Shown piece after piece: positions 8,271 to 16,876 of a stretch of 64,000 bases of DNA (the stretch's first letter is position 1; every line of letters starts with the position of its first letter). Source of the stretch: Oceanobacter antarcticus. Lineage in GTDB: Bacteria > Pseudomonadota > Gammaproteobacteria > Pseudomonadales > Oceanobacteraceae. The stretch spans positions 115,111-179,110 of the forward strand of contig NZ_JBBKTX010000008.1 in the NCBI RefSeq assembly GCF_044962685.1. The letters run 5' to 3'. Under the pieces are notes generated by a model. It was not told the DNA's origin. It saw nothing but the letters and a program-made list of their open reading frames with translations, and did no database searches. The position numbers and the translations under genes were made by a program.

Positions 8271-10316
8271 CTAAAACCCAAACTCAACGCCGGCCAACAG
8301 CGTTCTGGGTTGCAATAAGGTCGCGGCATCATCGGCGGCGGTGTCGCCCGTCAGTATCGAGACTTCGCTGTCGTTATCGAGCAAATTCTTACCGCTGAGG
8401 AACAGCCGGGTTTGCTTGATCGCGTAACTGACCTGAGCGTTGACGACGGCGTACGGATCGACCTTGCCACGCGGCGTATTGGTCGCATCCGAGTAGTACG
8501 CATCGGTATACAGCACGCTGAGTGTCAGTTCGAGACCATCGTATGGTGTTGCCAGTACACCAGTGTCCAGAGAGTAGGCCGGGGAACGTGCCAGCTGATT
8601 ACCCTCAACCGTCTCGTCGTCGTAACGGTCGACCCGCGTCTTCAGCAAGCCCAGGTTCAGATACACTTCATTCCCTTCCGAGAAATAGTAGTCCATGCCC
8701 GCTTCCAGGCCCCAGGTGGTTGCCTTGTCGGCATTACGAATCACCGTCGAGCCGGAAGCGAGATTGAACGGCAGTTGCATATCGCTGAAGCGGTTATAAA
8801 AAACGTTGGCCGTAACACCCATCCGCTGATCCATCAGCTGCCCACGCATAAAGCCTTCGTAATTCCAGATGTATTCCGGGTCATAACTGTAATCCACAAA
8901 CGGCGAACTGAACGTAATTCCGGCACCACCGCCGTTGTATCCTCGACCGGCGGAGAGTCCCAGCGTCCAGAGTTCGTCGGGATAAAAGCTGACGCTGATT
9001 TTTGGCAAAAATTCCTTGTACTCATCCTCGAAGTCAATCAGCAACGGGCCTGCGCCACCGACCCGGTAGCGGGATTCTTCTTCGTAACGAGCGCCCAGTA
9101 TCAATGTCATTGCCTCACTGATGTGCCAGTTCAGTTCACCCAAAACGGCATCATTATCCGTTTCATCGCGGAAAGTGCCGCCGCCGAACAGATCAATATA
9201 TTCATCCTGCTCGCTGCGAAACACATAGGCCGCAAGAAAACCGGAGACAGTGTCATACGCGGCATCACCGATACGCAGCATGGGCTGAAAGACCTTCTCC
9301 ACGCCATCAATCTCCAGATTACCCTGGCCTGTCAAAGCATGGCGGTCAGTATGGAAGTCGGTGGTTTGAAGCGAAACATCCAGCGCGATCAGATCCGACA
9401 CTTGCCATTGGCTATTGAGCACCCCGTAAACGTTACGGGAATGAAATGTCGGCTGATTGGGAAATTCAGCTTCACGTTCTTCAAACGGCCGCACGACTCG
9501 CTCGGACTGAGGAGCGCGACCATCCGTCACACCTGCCGTCAGCAGGGTACGAAAACCCTCAGCAGGTACAAATAGCAGCTTGCCTCGCAGCGTTTGGGTT
9601 CGATAGCGATCCGGTTCGTCCTCTTCCGCATACGGGGTAAAATCCACCGCTGTTTTATGCCGCTGAGAGTCACCCGCCAAACGAAAAGCCAGCGTGTCAC
9701 CCAGCAGCGGACCAGACACCACGAATGAACCGCCACGATGCTGCTGTTGACCGACCATGGCGCGAACTTTTCCTTGCCATTCAAACGAGGGATCTGCGGT
9801 TGTCATTACAACCGCCCCCGCAATAGAGTTACGCCCCTGAAGCGTGCTCTGAGGCCCCCGGTAGACCTCGACCTGATCGATATCCCACAAACTCGCAGAC
9901 TGGAAAACCGACTCATTAAAACCGAGTGTACGTCCATCCACCTGATAGGTCAGGCGCGGTCGGGTGCCGGCCAGAAAGGCATTGGCGCCAGATGCTGGCC
10001 CGGTACCATCAATACCACGCACGGCCGGAGCATCGTTACCCGGCTCAACGGTTACGATATTGGGAATATGTTCCAGCAAATCGCCAGACATTTGCACCCC
10101 TGCCATACTGTCCAGATCTTCTCCTGTCTTGGCCAACACACTGGACGCCGTTTCACTCAGGGGGCGACTGGTTTTCTCTCCCCTCACCACGATTTCTTCA
10201 ATGAGCACAGTCCGGTTATCTTCTATCTGCTGGCCAGATTCTGCCAAAGATGCAACAGATGTGGTTGCCACCACAGCACTGCCCAGCCACACCAGCGGGT
10301 TGATCTTCAGGTTCAC
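8271..10316 (-). CDS. TonB-dependent outer-membrane receptor, probably for a ferric siderophore
   Basis: 681-residue outer-membrane receptor. It has a signal peptide ending near SVASLA (about residue 24), a TonB-box-like segment VLIEEIVV (about 37-44), a plug domain with VRGIDGTGP and VEVYRGPQSTLQGRNSIAGAV, then a 22-strand-type barrel ending in a terminal phenylalanine. The start is a GTG at 10314-10316 with AGGAG eight bases upstream. It heads an operon with the PepSY gene (8-bp gap) and is divergent from an AraC regulator, a layout typical of siderophore uptake. The substrate cannot be read from the sequence. Confidence 0.9.
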   Translation of the reverse strand: MNLKINPLVWLGSAVVATTSVASLAESGQQIEDNRTVLIEEIVVRGEKTSRPLSETASSVLAKTGEDLDSMAGVQMSGDLLEHIPNIVTVEPGNDAPAVRGIDGTGPASGANAFLAGTRPRLTYQVDGRTLGFNESVFQSASLWDIDQVEVYRGPQSTLQGRNSIAGAVVMTTADPSFEWQGKVRAMVGQQQHRGGSFVVSGPLLGDTLAFRLAGDSQRHKTAVDFTPYAEEDEPDRYRTQTLRGKLLFVPAEGFRTLLTAGVTDGRAPQSERVVRPFEEREAEFPNQPTFHSRNVYGVLNSQWQVSDLIALDVSLQTTDFHTDRHALTGQGNLEIDGVEKVFQPMLRIGDAAYDTVSGFLAAYVFRSEQDEYIDLFGGGTFRDETDNDAVLGELNWHISEAMTLILGARYEEESRYRVGGAGPLLIDFEDEYKEFLPKISVSFYPDELWTLGLSAGRGYNGGGAGITFSSPFVDYSYDPEYIWNYEGFMRGQLMDQRMGVTANVFYNRFSDMQLPFNLASGSTVIRNADKATTWGLEAGMDYYFSEGNEVYLNLGLLKTRVDRYDDETVEGNQLARSPAYSLDTGVLATPYDGLELTLSVLYTDAYYSDATNTPRGKVDPYAVVNAQVSYAIKQTRLFLSGKNLLDNDSEVSILTGDTAADDAATLLQPRTLLAGVEFGF

Positions 10317-10477
10317 GACGATTCTCCTGGCTTGATTACATTGTCAGTTGGTTATGGGATACGTGACCTTCAATAGTTGCAATTGAAAATCCTTCGTATT
10401 AATAGTAGCGTTACAACCAACTCCGACCACTCCAAAAAGGACACTTGGCAAGGTCATCACGACAAACTGAAGACGCC
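10317..10477. promoter_or_regulatory. Divergent promoter region between the TonB receptor and AraC regulator
   Basis: The 161-bp gap must contain both promoters. It has an AT-rich centre (about 10375-10412) with the overlapping palindromes TTGCAA and CAATTG near 10376-10385. I see no sequence close to a Fur box. AraC-type siderophore regulators usually bind direct repeats in such gaps, but no clear repeat pair is visible. Confidence 0.4.
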
Positions 10478-11353
10478 ATGACGAACTGGTCGAACCACCG
10501 CGATAAGCTTTACCAACAACTCAACTCCCTTGGCGAGGGCAGCAACACACTGATCTCCAATCCGTCTGGTTCAGTCGTTATCAGCCAGGCCAGCTACGGG
10601 GCATTTTCAGGTATCGGCCGCGACCGGCCCTATGCCGTATTTATGTTATGCGTTGGGGGGGGTGGACGAACGGTCAGGAAAAACAACAGCGTCCTGCTAG
10701 ACGATGTCTGGCAACCAGGCAGAGCGGGCTTTGCCTTGCCGGAAAGCGCTGCCGAAGGTTTCACCCCCGCCATGGACACATTGGCTATCGCCTTTGATAT
10801 CGACGATATTCCCGCCTGCCACAGCGGCTCGATCAACCCGGAAGAATTGCGCCCGGCTACCCGACAACTGTTGGATGACACCCTGCTGACGGAACTGATG
10901 CTGGCCCTGCTACGCAACGCCGAATCCCATGGCGCAGCATCGGCCTTTTTCGACCATGGGGTATCGTTGCTGATCTACCGGTTAACCCAGCTGCTGCGGA
11001 GTCAGCGCTACCCGACGCGCATAACAACCAGTAACTGCGGAAAACTGGAGGCCGCAATGGCAATGATGGATACCCGGCTGGACGGTGACCTGCGAGTCAC
11101 GGAGTTGGCTCATGCCTGCGGCCTGGATGCCAAAACCTTCACCCGCACCTTCAAACGCCAAACCGGTTACACCCCTTATCAGTACCTGACGTTTCAACGA
11201 ATGAAACTGGCTCGGCTGCTCTTATTGAATGACACGACGGTCACTGAAACAGCCCTCCGGGTAGGCTATTCCAACCCGGCCAAATTCGCCGCAGCGTTCA
11301 AGCACTGGGTTGGTAGTCTCCCCAGTCAGTGGAAACATTCACACAACCAATAA
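10478..11353 (+). CDS. AraC-family transcriptional regulator of the adjacent TonB receptor operon
   Basis: The C-terminal 100 residues carry the double helix-turn-helix: LRVTELAHACGLDAKTFTRTFKRQ, then the conserved GYTPYQYLTFQRMKLARLLLL, VTETALRVGYSNPAKFAAAFK and a final GSLPSQW. The N-terminal 180 residues are a divergent effector-binding region. The ATG at 10478 is preferred; a TTG eleven codons earlier is also open and neither has a strong ribosome binding site. By analogy with PchR-type regulators it likely senses a ferric siderophore and activates the divergent receptor operon. That role is inferred from gene order. Confidence 0.85.
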   Translation: MTNWSNHRDKLYQQLNSLGEGSNTLISNPSGSVVISQASYGAFSGIGRDRPYAVFMLCVGGGGRTVRKNNSVLLDDVWQPGRAGFALPESAAEGFTPAMDTLAIAFDIDDIPACHSGSINPEELRPATRQLLDDTLLTELMLALLRNAESHGAASAFFDHGVSLLIYRLTQLLRSQRYPTRITTSNCGKLEAAMAMMDTRLDGDLRVTELAHACGLDAKTFTRTFKRQTGYTPYQYLTFQRMKLARLLLLNDTTVTETALRVGYSNPAKFAAAFKHWVGSLPSQWKHSHNQ

Positions 11354-11627
11354 TCGCCAGCGAAATAGCTCCGTCTCGCCAAAGCCAGGTTCTCAGCGCT
11401 GGGAGCATAGGCCACAAAAATAACTGGCTTTGTTCAGCAAACACCCGCCGTGAAGATGTGTCGAAAAATCGAATTGTGCATCACCCCGCCCACAAATCGT
11501 CAGAGCCAGGTGACCATCGCGACCCCGTAGTGGAAAAGTGATTTTCCGGGCGACGAAAAGACCCCCGTACTACAGCAGCGCAGTTTCTTTTATACTCCGC
11601 CAACATTTGTTCTGAATCGAGACGACC

Positions 11628-13226
11628 TTGGCGACAACAACCCTTCCTCATGCTTTCCGAGATGCAGCCTATCGTGACGCATTGGCTCTGCTGCAAAACC
11701 CGCAACACGCAGCCCTGCTGACCCGGTTACAGCGCGGTATCGAGAAGGAAGGTCTACGTTGCAATAACGACGGCGTGATCAGCCAAAAGTCCCATCCCAA
11801 GGGTCTCGGTTCGACCCTGACACACCCGAGTATCACCACTGATTACTCCGAAGCCTTGCTGGAATTTATTACTCCGGTCTGCCGCAGCGGCCACGACGCG
11901 ATCGCCTGCCTGGATATCGCACACCGCTTTGCCTTCAGCCAGATGGATGCCGAACTGATCTGGCCCAGCTCCATGCCCTGTATTCTGGAGGGCGAGATGA
12001 GCATACCGATTGCGACCTATGGCAGCTCCAATCTGGGTCAGCTCAAGCATGTCTATCGTCATGGCTTGTGGCACCGCTATGGCCGCACCATGCAATGTAT
12101 TGCCGGGATCCATTACAACTTCTCGCTCCCTGACGAACTCTGGCCAATCCTGAAGGCACTGGATAACCGGCCCGACGAATCCATGCAGTCTTTTATCTCA
12201 CGACGCTATTTCGGCCTGATCCGTAACTTCCGCCGCTACTCCTGGTTATTATTGTACCTGTTTGGCGCGTCACCAGCGGTCAGCAGCAGCTTCCTCGCCG
12301 GACGAGAACACAACCTCGACACCTTGCATCAGCACACGCTGTACAAGCCCTACGCTACCTCCTTGCGGATGAGTGACCTGGGCTATCAGAACAATGCCCA
12401 GTCCAGCTTGCGGGTGTGTTACAACAGCGTCGACGACTACGTCGCGACACTCGGCGATGCCATTCATGTTCAGGTCGACGAGTACGAAAAGCTGGGAGTA
12501 CGAAACAACGACGGCGTATACCAGCAGCTCAATACCCACTTGCTGCAAATCGAGAACGAGTTCTACAGCGATATCCGCCCGAAACGGATCGCTCGCCAGG
12601 GTGAAAAACCGCTGGAAGCACTGGACAAATTTGGCGTGGAATACATCGAAGTGCGGAATACCGACCTGAACCCCTTTATGCCCGTTGGCATCGATGTGCC
12701 ACAAACGGCCTTTATGGATCTGTTCCTGTGCTACTGCCTGCTGCAATCCAGTGATGCCATTGCCGACAACGAATATCAGGATATCCAGACCAATCAGCAA
12801 CGCACCGTGATGCGCGGTCGGGAGCCAGGGCTGACACTGATTTGCCAAGGCGAGGAGCGCAGTCTGCAGCAATGGGGACTGGCACTACTGGATGACATGC
12901 AAACACTGGCGCAACAAATGGACACCGCCAACCACCACAGCTTTCACATCGACACACTCGGTCAACAAAGGTTGAAACTGACGGATCCGTCGCACACACC
13001 GTCGGCACAAGTACTGGCGGCACTGCAGGAGCAAGGACTGGAATTCAGCGAATTTACCCTGCAACAGGCCAGACAACACCGTAAAACCCTGTCACAACCG
13101 CTGGCAGCCGAGGTTAACCGTCACTGGCAAACTCTGGCGCGCCAGTCGCTGGACGAACAGGCCCGGATTGAAGCCAGTGATACCCTCTCGTTCGAAGACT
13201 TCCTTGCCGATTACCTGAAACGCTGA
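11628..13226 (+). CDS. gshA: Glutamate-cysteine ligase
   Basis: ATP-dependent first step of glutathione synthesis (gamma-glutamylcysteine formation), cytoplasmic. The 532 residues contain the GshA type 1 signatures GIEKEGLRC near residue 38, SITTDYSEALLEFITP, the central GIHYNFSLPDELW and VEYIEVRNTDLNPF. The start is a TTG at 11628: no ATG or GTG is available before the conserved region, and the length then agrees with other gammaproteobacterial GshA. In pseudomonads gshA lies in the same chromosomal neighbourhood as tex and argA. Confidence 0.95.
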   Translation: MATTTLPHAFRDAAYRDALALLQNPQHAALLTRLQRGIEKEGLRCNNDGVISQKSHPKGLGSTLTHPSITTDYSEALLEFITPVCRSGHDAIACLDIAHRFAFSQMDAELIWPSSMPCILEGEMSIPIATYGSSNLGQLKHVYRHGLWHRYGRTMQCIAGIHYNFSLPDELWPILKALDNRPDESMQSFISRRYFGLIRNFRRYSWLLLYLFGASPAVSSSFLAGREHNLDTLHQHTLYKPYATSLRMSDLGYQNNAQSSLRVCYNSVDDYVATLGDAIHVQVDEYEKLGVRNNDGVYQQLNTHLLQIENEFYSDIRPKRIARQGEKPLEALDKFGVEYIEVRNTDLNPFMPVGIDVPQTAFMDLFLCYCLLQSSDAIADNEYQDIQTNQQRTVMRGREPGLTLICQGEERSLQQWGLALLDDMQTLAQQMDTANHHSFHIDTLGQQRLKLTDPSHTPSAQVLAALQEQGLEFSEFTLQQARQHRKTLSQPLAAEVNRHWQTLARQSLDEQARIEASDTLSFEDFLADYLKR

Positions 13227-13286
13227 GCATCAATCAGAGGATCAGCGTTCAGCCAACCAGAATTGAAACAAGACGATGACAATGGT

Positions 13287-13334
13287 GTTTGTGGTTCAAA
13301 CCGTGGGGCATCCCCTCAGTTCTGAACCACAAAC
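13287..13334. repeat. 12-bp inverted repeat spanning the 3' end of the FliL-like gene
   Basis: GTTTGTGGTTCA (13287-13298) is the exact reverse complement of TGAACCACAAAC (13323-13334). An inner GGGG...CCCC pair extends the hairpin. One arm encodes residues TFVVQ of the FliL-like protein and the stop codon falls in the loop, so the structure is probably its transcription terminator or 3' stabiliser. No T-run is visible. Confidence 0.55.
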
Positions 13335-13723
13335 GTATTAAAAAACAGATCGTCGACATAAGGCATCCCTTCCAGGGTTTGCAAGGTAACCCGCACCGCT
13401 TCCAGCGCCTGCTTGCGCAGTATTTCACGCCCTTGGGACGTATTCACTGCGTCAGATTCCTGTCCACTGAGCAAAAACACCAAGGTATTACGCAAGTAAG
13501 GCTTGTGCTGGCTGACCTTGCCCGCCGCTTCTTTTGAAGACACCTTAAGTGCAATCTCGGTGCGTAAATAACGTATACGGCCACTGCTGCCAAAATTGAT
13601 CACCAGTGCTGGCTCAAAATAAATGTACTGGGTTGTTGGCACCGCGCCCTGCTCATCTTCAGCATGCGCCTGAGAACCTGCCAATATCCCGATAAACAAC
13701 AAAAATCCGACCAGACGGAACAT
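13316..13723 (-). CDS. FliL-like protein with signal peptide
   Basis: 135 residues: hydrophobic N-terminal segment ending AGSQAHA (cleavage near residue 21), then a FliL-type domain with YIYFEPALVINF, IRYLRTEIALKVSS, a mid-region LRNTLVFLLSG and a C-terminal GMPYVDDLFFNTFVVQ. In flagellated bacteria FliL sits beside the stator. This copy is away from any flagellar gene, directly after gshA, and looks cleaved and periplasmic rather than membrane-anchored. Stray FliL-like paralogues occur in pseudomonads; function is unknown. Confidence 0.75.
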   Translation of the reverse strand: MFRLVGFLLFIGILAGSQAHAEDEQGAVPTTQYIYFEPALVINFGSSGRIRYLRTEIALKVSSKEAAGKVSQHKPYLRNTLVFLLSGQESDAVNTSQGREILRKQALEAVRVTLQTLEGMPYVDDLFFNTFVVQN

Positions 13724-13899
13724 TTTTCACTCCCCGCTGACTGACATCCGCCATCGCGGCCACTTTGAATTGAAGAACCTCTGAAACAAGCTTAGCAGGC
13801 CCTGCTGCAGACGCAGGTTTTGCACCGCCATGACCGGGTTCCCGTACAAAAGGCTGTGATACACTCGCCCATCATCACGATTTCGCATAAGGCAAACCC

Positions 13900-14412
13900 A
13901 TGAGCCCGAGATTATTGCGTTTTGGCTATCTGGCCGGATTTCTGACCTGTGCTGCCCTGCTTGGCACAGCCTATTATTTTGAGATTGTGCTCTACATGGA
14001 GCCCTGTCCGCTCTGTATGGTGCAGCGCCTGGCAACCCTGTTAATTGGCATTGGCTGCTTGCTGGCATTTATTTTTGATGGTTTTCGCTGGATGTCGCGG
14101 TTAGCACTGGCGCTGACTACCGGGTCAGCCATTTTTGGTGCCGTTGTTGCTGACCATCACATCTGGATTCAGCATCTGCCGCCAGAAGACGTGCCGGACT
14201 GTGGCCCCAGCTTTGATTACCTGCTTGAAACCCTGCCCATGAACGAATTGATCAGCATCATGCTGCATGGCGACGGCAACTGCGCCGATGTGTCCTGGAT
14301 GTTCTGGGACATGAGCATGCCGGAATGGACTCGTCTGTTCTTTATTGCCTTTGCCATCGCGGGTCTGATTGCGCTGATCAGCAGCTGGCGTCGCGGTGAT
14401 CGGAAGTCCTGA
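13900..14412 (+). CDS. dsbB: Disulfide bond formation protein DsbB
   Basis: Inner-membrane quinone-linked oxidase that re-oxidises periplasmic DsbA. The 170 residues form four membrane helices. Both cysteine pairs are present: CPLC (36 and 39) in the first periplasmic loop, and C101 and C128 in the second. QR at 42-43 corresponds to the quinone-binding region. Length is typical. Monocistronic in appearance, with a hairpin after the stop; rsd follows. Confidence 0.94.
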   Translation: MSPRLLRFGYLAGFLTCAALLGTAYYFEIVLYMEPCPLCMVQRLATLLIGIGCLLAFIFDGFRWMSRLALALTTGSAIFGAVVADHHIWIQHLPPEDVPDCGPSFDYLLETLPMNELISIMLHGDGNCADVSWMFWDMSMPEWTRLFFIAFAIAGLIALISSWRRGDRKS

Positions 14413-14436
14413 CCAACAAGCAGATACTCGCCAGAT

Positions 14437-14469
14437 TGCAAGCGGCAAATGTTAAAAAAGCCGCTTGCA
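14437..14469 (+). terminator. Hairpin after dsbB
   Basis: TGCAAGCGGC (14437-14446) pairs perfectly with GCCGCTTGCA (14460-14469) around a 13-nt A-rich loop, 25 bp after the dsbB stop. A short T-run follows 15 bases later. Confidence 0.55.
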
Positions 14470-14591
14470 CAGGGGTTTTAACCTTGCCTATATTGATCAC
14501 GCCAGCTCTGGCTTTTAACGCCAGCAGAGGCTGTTCTCTGTCCTGTTGTTAACACAGGGGACAGACTCACGACCAAAGACAGGAGTGCCAT

Positions 14592-15068
14592 ATGCTAGAA
14601 CAAGTCAACACTGCCAAAGAACGCTGGGGTGGCGTCCATAAAATGATCGACAGCTGGCTGAATGAACGCCAGGCGCTGATCGTCCAGTTTTGTCATCTTT
14701 CCACTGCCAAACCGCTGTGCCATGAAGAAACACCACTGGCCGAATTGCTGCAGAATTTTTGCCAGGGGATGATGGACTATTGCTCCGCCGGGCATTTTGA
14801 GATTTACGAGCGATTGATGGTCGAGGCCCGCGAATACGCCGACGGCGGTCTGGAATTTGCCCAGCAGGTCGTGCCAAATCTGGATAAACTGACCACTCAG
14901 TGTGTCGACTTCAACGACAGCTACGATCGTTCCTGTGATCTGGAGCAGCTGACCAAACTGTCAGAAGACCTGTCGCGTCTGGGCGAAGTACTGGAAGAAC
15001 GTTTCCAGCTGGAAGACCAGTTGATTGAACGGCTGCACACCGCGCATCGCGAGCTGGTGGCCGAGTAA
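14592..15068 (+). CDS. rsd: Rsd/AlgQ-family anti-sigma-70 regulator
   Basis: 158-residue all-helical protein of the Rsd/AlgQ family, which binds region 4 of sigma-70 and shifts RNA polymerase usage in stationary phase. Seen here: TAKERWGGVHKMIDSWLNERQ at the start, LLQNFCQGMMDYCSAGHFEIYERLM in the middle and a C-terminal helix with LGEVLEERFQLEDQLIERL. An AGGAG-type ribosome binding site (acaggagtgccat) precedes the ATG. The neighbouring dsbB-type gene recalls the algQ-dsbH pair in Pseudomonas. Called Rsd rather than AlgQ because alginate control cannot be read from the sequence. Confidence 0.88.
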   Translation: MLEQVNTAKERWGGVHKMIDSWLNERQALIVQFCHLSTAKPLCHEETPLAELLQNFCQGMMDYCSAGHFEIYERLMVEAREYADGGLEFAQQVVPNLDKLTTQCVDFNDSYDRSCDLEQLTKLSEDLSRLGEVLEERFQLEDQLIERLHTAHRELVAE

Positions 15069-15232
15069 GCCTGATACCGCTTCGAAACCCACGAGCGGTT
15101 TCGAAGCACCCGCCCGACTATCCTCGTCTACACTTCTCTCCAGCTGCCTCTTATTCAGCCGTCCCTGCGCAACCTCGGTTTCGCTCTGTGTGACTTCCGG
15201 CACCACTGCAATTGCCGGTCAGGAGATGGATC

Positions 15233-16204
15233 ATGCCTTGTTTGAAAACCAGTGCCCGGCTGGTCACCAGTACCCTTTGTTGCCTGTTACTGACAGGTTG
15301 TTTACCAGGTGGTGATGCCCCGGAATCCATTGCCACGGTCGCCAACCAGGGAGTCTATTCCGCAACCTTCAGTCAGGATGGCCAATGGCTGATGGTGGGC
15401 AGCATCCATAACGGCGGCAGCCTCTGGAGTTTGTGGCCACCGGAACGCCATTTTGACTGGAACCACCGCGAAGGCAGCAATACCGGTGTATTAGCCAGCG
15501 CCTTTTCCGCCGACCAGCAGTTTGTTGCCAGCGCCGACAATCGCACCATCGTCCTCTGGCAACGCCAGACCGGCGAAGCCGTCAGCTTCTGGAACACCCC
15601 TGGTGATATTGAAGATCTGGCCCTCAGCAGTGACGGGCGCTACGCCTTGCTGGCGATGCGAGACTACACCGCCACCCTGTTTGACATCCAGAACGGCGGT
15701 ATTCGCCAGCGCCTGCAGCACGATGGCGCGGTATTTGATGTCGACCTGGATGGTAGTGATCAGCTCGCCGCCAGTGCCAGCGACGATCTTACGGCCCGGA
15801 TCTGGCAACTGGAAACCGGCAAGGAACTGCTGCGCCTTGCCCACGGCAATCAGGTGCGTACCGTCAGCCTGAGCCGCGATGGCCGCTGGCTGTTCAGCTC
15901 AGCGCTGAGGGAAACCGGCAAGTTATGGGAAGTATCCTCAGGGCAACTGCAAATCGAGCTGCCCAAACCGGTGGGCTATTATGCTTGCGCCCGCTTTTCG
16001 ACCGATGGATCACAACTGCTGACCGGCAGTAGTGATGGCCTGGTCAGTCTGTGGCACACCACCGATGGCACCCTACTCCGCCAATGGCGTATCACCGGCA
16101 ATAGCGTCTGGAATCAGCCCCGAGTCCTGGTTGAAGACGTTGCCTTCGGCAGCAGCCACTATCTGGCGGTGGGCACCAACGGCCAGGTCTATCAGCTGCA
16201 ATAA
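15233..16204 (+). CDS. WD40-repeat beta-propeller lipoprotein
   Basis: 323 residues beginning with a lipoprotein signal peptide whose lipobox is LTGC (Cys23). The residue after Cys is Leu, so sorting to the outer membrane is expected. The mature part is a chain of WD40-like blades recognisable by repeats such as GVYSATFSQDGQWL, VLASAFSADQQFV, DIEDLALSSDGRYAL, VFDVDLDGSDQLAASASDD, VRTVSLSRDGRWLF and ARFSTDGSQLLTGSSDG. The ATG at 15233 has AGGAG seven bases upstream; an earlier in-frame ATG-like start lacks this. Periplasm-facing propellers of this kind are uncommon among characterised bacterial proteins; binding partner unknown. Confidence 0.85.
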   Translation: MPCLKTSARLVTSTLCCLLLTGCLPGGDAPESIATVANQGVYSATFSQDGQWLMVGSIHNGGSLWSLWPPERHFDWNHREGSNTGVLASAFSADQQFVASADNRTIVLWQRQTGEAVSFWNTPGDIEDLALSSDGRYALLAMRDYTATLFDIQNGGIRQRLQHDGAVFDVDLDGSDQLAASASDDLTARIWQLETGKELLRLAHGNQVRTVSLSRDGRWLFSSALRETGKLWEVSSGQLQIELPKPVGYYACARFSTDGSQLLTGSSDGLVSLWHTTDGTLLRQWRITGNSVWNQPRVLVEDVAFGSSHYLAVGTNGQVYQLQ

Positions 16205-16273
16205 CCCACATCAGCCCAGCTTCTCTGGCTGCTGCCGTCAACTGTTTTGGCAATGGCGGCAGATTGTCAGGCC

Positions 16274-16735
16274 TTAACGCGTCATTTGTTCCAACTGGTT
16301 ATTCCGCTCGTTCAGCATTTCCTGCACCGCTTTGGCGTCATTCAGTGTTTGCTCGGCAGCCTTGGGGTTAAACAGGGCTTCCAGGCCCGGTTTTACCCTG
16401 TCGGGATCGTCCGTTGCAGCCAGTCCCTTTTTTTTAGTGTTGTCGTCCGCTTCCGGTTTAGGGACGCTAGTTGGTGCCAGAATATTGGCAGCGGTATCCA
16501 CATGCACCGGTATCGCCTTAATGCCCTCAGGTACTTCATCACCAAAATGCCAGATACCATCGGGGTCTTGCCATTTGTAATAGATTTGCCGTGTTGCGGC
16601 CGTCGACAGCGTCGAATCCACTTGTTCAACAAACGCCATCAATGGCTTGCCGTCCGGGCCTTTGAGAAAGTAAGGTGCTATGAATGCTCCGGCCAACAGT
16701 AATGCCAGCGGAATCAGAATTCTGGCTTTTAACAT
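16274..16735 (-). CDS. DUF4124-like membrane-anchored protein
   Basis: 153 residues: an N-terminal helix (about 5-24) that anchors or targets the protein, then a periplasmic DUF4124-type segment IYYKWQDPDGIWHFGDEVP near residue 52, in which the Trp/Asp-Gly/His pattern is characteristic, and a polar, probably helical tail (EALFNPKAAEQTLNDAKAV). Function of the family is unknown. It is convergent with the WD40 lipoprotein gene and divergent from parA-like. Confidence 0.75.
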   Translation of the reverse strand: MLKARILIPLALLLAGAFIAPYFLKGPDGKPLMAFVEQVDSTLSTAATRQIYYKWQDPDGIWHFGDEVPEGIKAIPVHVDTAANILAPTSVPKPEADDNTKKKGLAATDDPDRVKPGLEALFNPKAAEQTLNDAKAVQEMLNERNNQLEQMTR

Positions 16736-16876
16736 TTGATCATCCCTTGATACGCTTATTTTTTGTTGATTGTAGCCTATGTTTCAGAGCATCTGTGTCT
16801 GCAGGTACTACCCGATTTAACCCGAAACCCGGTATTCCGGACACCTGCACGACGTTCAGAAGAGGGAGAAAAGACC

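Noticed and set aside
8412..9575. 387-residue plus-strand ORF
   Set aside because: Lies wholly antisense to the TonB receptor, whose protein has clear domain structure; no recognisable motifs.
10317..10477. Possible Fur box in the receptor promoter
   Set aside because: AT-rich but no hexamer array close to GATAAT repeats.
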